From Paraliobacillus zengyii (lineage in GTDB: Bacteria; Bacillota; Bacilli; Bacillales; Amphibacillaceae), in the NCBI RefSeq assembly GCF_003268595.1, contig NZ_CP029797.1, positions 2,439,501 through 2,503,500 of the forward strand: a stretch of DNA of 64,000 nucleotides. The letters are read 5' to 3'. Positions 58,680 to 64,000 of this stretch are shown one piece after another; the first letter of the stretch is position 1, and the number at the start of each line of letters is the position of its first letter. A program made the translations under genes and the position numbers. The notes under the pieces are model-generated. The model had not been told where the DNA came from. It searched no databases and saw only the letters and a list, made by a program, of their open reading frames with translations.

Positions 58680-59525
58680 TTAAACAATTGCGAACGGAAA
58701 TTGATTTAATGGTTTAAAAGTAACCTGTTCTTCAAATATATTTATTAATGAGACAGTTTTACCCTCTGATGGATCATCACCATAAATAAAAATAGACTTC
58801 GGCTTTAGAGCTAATATAGGTGTTAAGTTTAATTCATTTTCATCTAAACCAACGATATACATTGGTTCCTGCTTAATTTTTATTTTTAATTCTTTGGTAG
58901 TGTATAAGTGTCCATCTTCTCTGTAAAACAAAAAATCATTTTTTCCTTGTACCATATAGATATTTTCACATTTAAACGAACTGTTTGCTACATATTCACG
59001 AATAGCATTTACAAAGTCTTGGTATTCTTCTTCTTGCTTCCATTCATCAATTGCTCTTCCAACAAGTTCTAATAAAATAGTATCAGCTGCAAGTTGATTA
59101 GCTTCTACACAAGCCTCATAGTCTAATACACCGTCTATTGTGTACTCACTAAACCATTCACTAATTGTCGTTTTTATTTCATTTGAAGCTGTGAAAAAAG
59201 TGAGCTCATCCCCTAAAATCATATCCATTGTAATTTTTAAGATATGGTTAATTTCTTCCTCATTCTGATAGTAATAATTATAACGAATTATTTCTGAAAT
59301 CTGCGTTTTTTTGGTATGTGTCATCCATAGTTCCATTAATAAGAGTGCAATTGCATTATCATGCTTTTGAAAAGAAAACTGCTTCTTTATCTCAAAATAA
59401 TACCCTCCTTTTTGTTTCAAACTCCAATCAAATTCATAATAACCTAGCTTCTCACTAAACAGTTTTGCATCTTGCGCTTTTTCCATGTACACATTTAACA
59501 TGTCCATCATCCTCATCACAATCAA
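58680..59525 (-). CDS. ytxC: Sporulation protein YtxC-like
   Basis: A 281-residue protein in the place of B. subtilis ytxC (between thrS and dnaI), with matching length and a Phe/Tyr-rich, mostly helical soluble sequence (YYEFDWSLKQKGGYYFEIKK; ENIYMVQGKNDFLFYREDG). The precise role in sporulation is not established. The start is unclear: several Met codons lie at the N-terminus, and GAGG points to ATG 59504 rather than TTG 59525. Confidence 0.8.
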   Translation of the reverse strand: MIVMRMMDMLNVYMEKAQDAKLFSEKLGYYEFDWSLKQKGGYYFEIKKQFSFQKHDNAIALLLMELWMTHTKKTQISEIIRYNYYYQNEEEINHILKITMDMILGDELTFFTASNEIKTTISEWFSEYTIDGVLDYEACVEANQLAADTILLELVGRAIDEWKQEEEYQDFVNAIREYVANSSFKCENIYMVQGKNDFLFYREDGHLYTTKELKIKIKQEPMYIVGLDENELNLTPILALKPKSIFIYGDDPSEGKTVSLINIFEEQVTFKPLNQFPFAIV

Positions 59526-59700
59526 ACTGTTACATTATATGGGACAAGTGAAGAAAACATGCTTTTTTTACCATATAAAAATATAATTCAGCTTTATTCC
59601 ACCGATTTGTTTTCTGTAACTTTATGAAGTACTATTTTTTGGGCTATTGCTCACTAATTACTACATTCATATCCCACTTCCTAACAAATTAGATTTTATA

Positions 59701-59740
59701 AAAAAGATCGAGAAGGATAATAATCCAACTCGATCTTTTT
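59701..59740 (-). terminator. Terminator after dnaB-dnaI
   Basis: AAAAAGATCGAG and CTCGATCTTTTT pair, with an inner GGAT/ATCC extension, directly before the dnaI stop-side boundary. Confidence 0.85.
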
Positions 59741-59762
59741 TATCTATTTATCCAGAAGCAGG

Positions 59763-60698
59763 TTATTCTCCTCTACGATTCTCAGAGAAGATCGCAACTT
59801 CCTTACTTACTTGCTTAATTCGTTCTATGATTCTGCCTGCCTTAAGTTCCTCGATATCTCCCTTAGTTGATGTTGCTAAATGCTTTTCTAATTGAGCTAA
59901 ACTAAAATTCGAACTAAAAAATACTGGTAACCGTTCCATCATACGATATTGTAGTATCGATCCTAAAATTTCATCACGAAACCAAGAGGAAATTGATTCA
60001 GCACCAATATCATCTATCATAAGTACTGGTACCTTTTTAAACTTTTCAACTTTCTCATTTAATGAATCATCTTTGAATGACGACTTGATTTCGCGAACAA
60101 ATTCTGGCATATAAATTAACATGGAAGCAATATTTTTTTCAGCTAATTCATTTGCAATGGCACCTAAAAAGTATGTTTTGCCTACTCCAAATGGACCATA
60201 AAAGTACAATCCTTTTTCAGGTAATTCACTACCGATTTTGCTAATATACGTCACAACTTCTCTAATTGCTTTATGTCGCTTTTCATCTTGATCATCTAAT
60301 TTTGAAATTGATGCTTGAAGGATATCTTTTGGCATATATAAGCTTTTAATTAATGACGATTTTCTTCTTTGTTCTTCTTGCTGTATGGTGTATTTACATT
60401 TTTCATAAAATAAACGGATTTCTTTACCCTCAATTTCAATCCTAGGTTTATATCCTGGCAATACATTATTCTTACAACCATTTGTTGGGCAATTAGCACA
60501 ATCTTTATTTTGAGAATGATATTCATATAGTTTCATTAATTGTCTTTCAATATCTTTATCAGATAAAAGCGGATGATTTTCTAACAGCTGTTTGATTTCA
60601 GTATCTTGTAAAACCTCTTGCTTCATTTCCTTATAAAAGCTTTGAAAAGACTGATTTTCTCTCATCCATTTTTTTAATGAAGTTTGAATTGGTTCCAT
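59763..60698 (-). CDS. dnaI: Primosomal helicase loader DnaI
   Basis: A 311-residue AAA+ ATPase that loads the DnaC replicative helicase. N-terminal helicase-binding domain with zinc site (CANCPTNGCKNNVLPG near 68), Walker A FYGPFGVGKTYFLGA near 168, Walker B VLMIDDIGAES near 228 and an arginine-containing SSNFSLAQLEKHL sensor region. ATG 60698 follows AAGGGTGG; length equals the B. subtilis protein. Its start is 12 bases after the dnaB stop. Confidence 0.95.
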   Translation of the reverse strand: MEPIQTSLKKWMRENQSFQSFYKEMKQEVLQDTEIKQLLENHPLLSDKDIERQLMKLYEYHSQNKDCANCPTNGCKNNVLPGYKPRIEIEGKEIRLFYEKCKYTIQQEEQRRKSSLIKSLYMPKDILQASISKLDDQDEKRHKAIREVVTYISKIGSELPEKGLYFYGPFGVGKTYFLGAIANELAEKNIASMLIYMPEFVREIKSSFKDDSLNEKVEKFKKVPVLMIDDIGAESISSWFRDEILGSILQYRMMERLPVFFSSNFSLAQLEKHLATSTKGDIEELKAGRIIERIKQVSKEVAIFSENRRGE

Positions 60699-60709
60699 GT
60701 GCACCACCC

Positions 60710-62086
60710 TTAAGAATGATTTGATTTTTGTTCTTTATATTTTCGTAACAGTTCACTAACATCTTCGTTTTGCTCTCTATTAGTTACCGTTTTTTCTTTT
60801 TCTTTAGCAGCTTGTGTTTGCTTTTGTTCCTTAAACCAATCGGGAACAACCTCTTTTTTCCCAGTTGGTTTATAATAAGATTTTTTATTATTTCCCCATT
60901 CTTGGTACTTGTTATGTTCCGATTTTGCTAGTGTAATAGCTTGTCTAACTGTTTTTACGTTTTTTCTAGCCCAATGGCTAGCTATTTTTTCTACATATGA
61001 TTTTGTTAACTTCATATCTGTTTTAAGTAATACATAATGAATGAGTACGTTCATGACACCAGGTGTAATGCCATGTAATGACATAATATCAGCAACTATT
61101 TTTAAATCTTGTTGAGAAGCATGATTTCCACTAGATAAGTCTTCTAATAACTGTTTTGGTGTTCTTTCTTCTAACATTTGCATAAATTGATCTTGTTTAC
61201 TTTTTGGCTCGTCTGTATTTTTTGTATAAGTTGTTTTCTGATTAACTAAATTTTTTGCTTGTTTTGGTTGAGCTTGCATACTTTCTGATAAATCCATACA
61301 AGCAGTTTTAAATTCTTTATGATTCAAGCTATTCTCATCTGTAATAGCCCACAACAATGCTTTTTCAATCTCTAAATTAGTTAAATGATATAATACGCTC
61401 ATTTGCTCTATTAATTTTATATTCGTTGCAGTTAGAATTTGATTAGTAGGCAACATGCGCTGCTTCAATAATTGTGCCAACCAATCCATATCTATTGTTT
61501 GATTGCCAATCATTGGGCCGTCATTTTCTTCGTCTATAGATGAACCATCTGATACTTCCAATTTTGTGTTTGTTTCCTTACTACTAAAAACATCAGTAAA
61601 GTGGGCAGTGACATTAACGCCTTTATTATTTGTTGTCACTTTATTCTCTTTAAATATATCATATAACTGATCATATTTATCGGTTCCAAGTTGATGGTAC
61701 AACAACTGTGACAGCATACCATTCTCGAAAAATAAACCTGGTGAACAAGGTGTCAATAATTTATATGTGAATTTAGTCTGGTTTTCATCATCATATTTAA
61801 AAGTTTGTAATATACCGATTGCCTCTAATTTTTGTCTTGCTTCATAAATTTGAGGAAGAGGGATATTTAAATACTGCATCAACATATGATGTGTCTGAAC
61901 GTCATCAGGATTAGATGAACTAAGATATTGACTAGACAATGTTAAGTAGAGTGAAACGGCATGAATGCCAACTAACGGTTGATATAATTGCATTAAAGCC
62001 AGAAGGTGTGCTTGCGTAAGTTGTTGTTGTTCGGATGTTATCACATACCCATGACCTGGCAGTAACTTCCCAATGTGTTGTTGCAT
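60710..62086 (-). CDS. dnaB: Replication initiation and membrane attachment protein DnaB
   Basis: 458 residues with two DDBH domains (about 1-130 and 200-400) characteristic of Firmicute DnaB/DnaD proteins, and a charged tail. It works with DnaD and DnaI in primosome assembly and restart. Conserved SHWARKNVKTVRQAITLAKSE lies near 388. ATG 62086 follows GGGGGGAG. Order nrdR-dnaB-dnaI is conserved. Confidence 0.94.
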   Translation of the reverse strand: MQQHIGKLLPGHGYVITSEQQQLTQAHLLALMQLYQPLVGIHAVSLYLTLSSQYLSSSNPDDVQTHHMLMQYLNIPLPQIYEARQKLEAIGILQTFKYDDENQTKFTYKLLTPCSPGLFFENGMLSQLLYHQLGTDKYDQLYDIFKENKVTTNNKGVNVTAHFTDVFSSKETNTKLEVSDGSSIDEENDGPMIGNQTIDMDWLAQLLKQRMLPTNQILTATNIKLIEQMSVLYHLTNLEIEKALLWAITDENSLNHKEFKTACMDLSESMQAQPKQAKNLVNQKTTYTKNTDEPKSKQDQFMQMLEERTPKQLLEDLSSGNHASQQDLKIVADIMSLHGITPGVMNVLIHYVLLKTDMKLTKSYVEKIASHWARKNVKTVRQAITLAKSEHNKYQEWGNNKKSYYKPTGKKEVVPDWFKEQKQTQAAKEKEKTVTNREQNEDVSELLRKYKEQKSNHS

Positions 62087-62115
62087 TATTTCTCCCCCCT
62101 GTCCTTCTATTTAAA

Positions 62116-62140
62116 GAAAAAAAGAGCCTCTTGGCTCATC
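62116..62140 (-). terminator. Terminator-like hairpin between nrdR and dnaB
   Basis: GAGCC pairs with GGCTC, followed by seven T on the minus strand, 13 bases past the nrdR stop. The short stem suggests partial attenuation between nrdR and dnaBI. Confidence 0.65.
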
Positions 62141-62152
62141 TATAATCTTGAT

Positions 62153-62617
62153 TTATTTATCATCTGAATTTTTTATTAAATCCTTTAATTCATCTAGGAA
62201 CACACTAATATCTTTAAATTGACGATAAACAGATGCAAATCGCACATAGGCAACCTCATCAATTGATGAGAGCTGATCCATAATTAATTCGCCAACTTCT
62301 TGACTTTGCACTTCTGCAGTACCACGACTCCGTAATTCGTCCTCCACTTCCATTGTTAACTGTTCCAATTGTTGAAGTGCAACGGGTCGCTTCTCACAAG
62401 CTTTAATCAAGCCACGCAGTAATTTTTCCCTACTGAATTCTTCTCTAATTCCCTCTTTTTTAACAACAATTAAAGGAACTTCTTCAATACGCTCAAAAGT
62501 TGTAAAACGGAAGTCACATTCTTCACATTCACGTCTTCTTCTAATCGCACGTCCTTCTTCAATTGGCCTTGAATCCAATACTCTTGTGTTTTTATATTGA
62601 CAATTCGGGCACCGCAT
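62153..62617 (-). CDS. nrdR: Ribonucleotide reductase repressor NrdR
   Basis: 154 residues: zinc ribbon ([16 protein letters not shown], then [12 protein letters not shown]) and an ATP-cone domain ([18 protein letters not shown] near 52). It binds NrdR boxes in front of ribonucleotide reductase genes in response to dATP/ATP. No NrdR box was recognised in this window. Precedes dnaB. Confidence 0.97.
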   Translation of the reverse strand: MRCPNCQYKNTRVLDSRPIEEGRAIRRRRECEECDFRFTTFERIEEVPLIVVKKEGIREEFSREKLLRGLIKACEKRPVALQQLEQLTMEVEDELRSRGTAEVQSQEVGELIMDQLSSIDEVAYVRFASVYRQFKDISVFLDELKDLIKNSDDK

Positions 62618-62663
62618 CTGTTATCATTCCTATCATTTATTCCCTCTATCTTTGTATGCAAGT

Positions 62664-63044
62664 TTAATCAACAAGCGTCATTTCCTTTTTTAGGTCATCA
62701 TAAAGTTTCGGGACTAACTTATGGCTATATCCTAAATCAAAAGGGAAAACTGACTCTGTTGTAACTGAAAAATCAATCGCTGTTCGAAATGGTTTCACCA
62801 TGATAATGGTTGCTGTAATAAAGACTTTTTTGCCACCTTTAAGGTTACAGCTAATTTCACCATGTTCATCCGATATTGCAATTATTTCGCAACCCTTCTT
62901 ACTCTTAAAATATTCTTCTACTATCTTAAAAGCTCTATCTTTTGTAGTTTTGAAATAGCGTGTTTGTAATTGTTTGTCCCAATGTTTGTCTTTCGTTTCC
63001 GAGTGATTGTTAAAGAATTTATCAATTGATTCTTTAATAGCCAT
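62664..63044 (-). CDS. Conserved cytosolic protein, unknown function
   Basis: 126 residues, no signal or membrane segment, alternating helix and strand (KDRAFKIVEEYFKSKKGCEI, then SDEHGEISCNLKGGKKVFIT). I do not recognise a named family. ATG 63044 (MAIKESID) follows GAGGTG. It lies between speD and nrdR, 47 bases from nrdR, where B. subtilis has no such gene. Confidence 0.75.
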   Translation of the reverse strand: MAIKESIDKFFNNHSETKDKHWDKQLQTRYFKTTKDRAFKIVEEYFKSKKGCEIIAISDEHGEISCNLKGGKKVFITATIIMVKPFRTAIDFSVTTESVFPFDLGYSHKLVPKLYDDLKKEMTLVD

Positions 63045-63157
63045 ATACCGCACCTCAATATCTTTAGTTACATATTATATACTTCTAAGATTATTCTAAC
63101 ATGTTTCCTATAAGAAAACGATATCAAAGCGTTTAATTTTTTGGATAATTAGATAAA

Positions 63158-63195
63158 AAACCCCTTTTACTGTTTATTCCAGCAAAGGGGCTGCA
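63158..63195 (-). terminator. Terminator after speD
   Basis: GCCCCTTT pairs with AAAGGGG(T) around a 16-base loop, followed by six T on the minus strand. Confidence 0.8.
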
Positions 63196-63206
63196 AATCA
63201 AATTAT

Positions 63207-63584
63207 TTAAAGCGCATTATATTTAGGTACTTGAATTGGACCCATACCACGTGGCAATTCAACTTTTTCACAATTACCAGATTCCAAGGCTTCTGAAATA
63301 TAATCACATGCTACATTTGGATCAATAATATCACCGCATGTAAATACATCAATACTTGCATAACCATGTTCTGGAAAACTGTGAATCGTTAAGTGTGATT
63401 CAGAAATAATTACTACACCACTTACACCATGTGGAGCAAACTTATGAAAAGCAACTTCTCTTATTTCTGCACCTGCTTTTAAAGCTGCGTCAACAAAGAT
63501 CTTCTCAATTTGTCCCATATCATTTAAAGTATCTATATTACAATCCCACATTTCAGCAATAACATGTCTACCCATTGTATCCAT
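63207..63584 (-). CDS. speD: S-adenosylmethionine decarboxylase proenzyme
   Basis: Decarboxylates SAM for spermidine synthesis. 125 residues, of the short bacterial class 1B. Self-cleavage is expected between Glu62 and Ser63 in [14 protein letters not shown], generating the pyruvoyl group. The catalytic His68 and Cys (FTCGD) are present. ATG 63584 follows AAGGGGG. Its leader can form an H-type pseudoknot. In B. subtilis gapB follows; here it does not. Confidence 0.97.
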   Translation of the reverse strand: MDTMGRHVIAEMWDCNIDTLNDMGQIEKIFVDAALKAGAEIREVAFHKFAPHGVSGVVIISESHLTIHSFPEHGYASIDVFTCGDIIDPNVACDYISEALESGNCEKVELPRGMGPIQVPKYNAL

Positions 63585-63624
63585 TCGATAATTCCCCCTT
63601 ATTTATTAATCAATACCTTTTAAA

Positions 63625-63697
63625 TAAACTTGGATGAGCTGCCACGGGGGAAAGTTAGTCCAAAGAGATCCTAACCCTTTAAGCATTCATTAATGCA
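63625..63697 (-). promoter_or_regulatory. Candidate structured leader of speD (H-type pseudoknot)
   Basis: Reading the minus strand: hairpin GCATT/AATGC (63683-63696); then GTTAG (63671-63675) pairs with CTAAC (63654-63658). TTTGGA (63659-63664), lying in the loop and directly abutting CTAAC, pairs with TCCAAG (63629-63634). This is the classic H-type topology, with a loop of about 19 bases before the last strand, roughly 45 bases upstream of the speD start. No known riboswitch consensus is recognised. Confidence 0.5.
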
Positions 63698-63854
63698 CCT
63701 ATTTAAAAGCTTTGCTGTTAGTATAACATATTTAGGATGTGTTATTTCTCATAAGCACACGCAAACGAATTATATCTGTTTTTTAAAAGTTTGGCAAGAT
63801 TTTTTTACAAAAATAAATTTGTAGACATATTATATTTTTCCCTAAAACTACAAA

Positions 63855-63893
63855 ATAAAACCTATCTTCTCAAATTGAGTAGACAGGTTTATA
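63855..63893 (-). terminator. Terminator after coaE
   Basis: AAACCT-TCT-CTC pairs with GAG-AGA-AGGTTT with two mismatches, followed by TATTTTG, right behind the coaE stop. Confidence 0.7.
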
Positions 63894-63896
63894 TGT

Positions 63897-64000
63897 TTAT
63901 ACTTGATTTATATACTGTTCGAATTGCTCTTTTGTATCTTCTATTGACCCATTATTATTAATAATAACATCTGCATTTTCAGCCTTTTGTTTTAACGGAA
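63897..64000 (-). CDS. coaE: Dephospho-CoA kinase, C-terminal end only
   Basis: The last 33 codons are present: PLKQKAENADVIINNNGS, then IEDTKEQFEQYINQV and stop. The ADVIINNNGSIEDT stretch is the conserved C-terminus of CoaE, which phosphorylates dephospho-CoA in the final CoA synthesis step. The kinase core lies beyond the window. Position upstream of speD fits the Bacillus order with intervening genes missing. Confidence 0.88.
   Translation of the reverse strand, partial: PLKQKAENADVIINNNGSIEDTKEQFEQYINQV

Overview
The window comes from a low-GC, endospore-forming Firmicute of the Bacillaceae. Gene order from about 10 kb to the right end follows the Bacillus subtilis backbone in reverse: ysnB-ysnA-rph-gerM-racE-ysmB ... 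gerE ... yslB-uvrC-trxA-yshE-mutS2-polX-yshB-zapA-rnhC-pheT-pheS-ysgA-sspI-M42 peptidase-ysdB-ysdA-rplT-rpmI-infC-thrS-ytxC-dnaI-dnaB-nrdR-speD-coaE. GerM, GerE, SspI and YtxC indicate sporulation. Blocks that sit inside this backbone in B. subtilis are missing here: sdhCAB next to yslB, etfAB/lcfA next to trxA, and gapB next to speD. This suggests, but does not prove, a fermentative, TCA-poor relative such as the Amphibacillus/Halolactibacillus/Paraliobacillus group.

Layout. 0-4 kb (minus strand): assimilatory nitrite reductase nasDE with siroheme genes (SUMT, sirB) behind a TnrA/GlnR-type box. 4.2-9.9 kb: a decaying island next to tRNA-Arg, with at least six consecutive genes broken by frameshifts or stops and an internally deleted tyrosine integrase. 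10-15 kb: tRNA-Arg/tRNA-Gly and the rph-gerM-racE cluster. 15-21 kb: an ABC exporter operon with a membrane PASTA protein, a MaoC protein, glutathione peroxidase and an RlmI-like methyltransferase. 21.5-26.2 kb: nasBC nitrate reductase under its own TnrA/GlnR box. 26.2-27.4 kb: an acyltransferase. 27.5-30.4 kb: an integration scar at gerE, with three copies of the gerE 3' end plus its terminator, a large serine recombinase relic and two cargo genes. 30.6-34.5 kb: YhgE, YslB and a membrane protein. 34.5-64 kb: compact repair, division, translation and replication genes, with T-box leaders on pheS and thrS, an L20-type leader on infC, a 160-bp inverted-repeat element before rplT and a candidate pseudoknot leader on speD.

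How the genes work together. NasB/NasC reduce nitrate to nitrite, and NasD/NasE reduce nitrite to ammonium using siroheme made by SUMT and SirB. The two loci lie 17.5 kb apart but carry matching nitrogen-control boxes. The strongest unusual signals are the repeated gerE tails around a recombinase relic, the pseudogene island, the candidate speD leader pseudoknot, the loss of cofactor ligands in NasB and the 160-bp repeat element.
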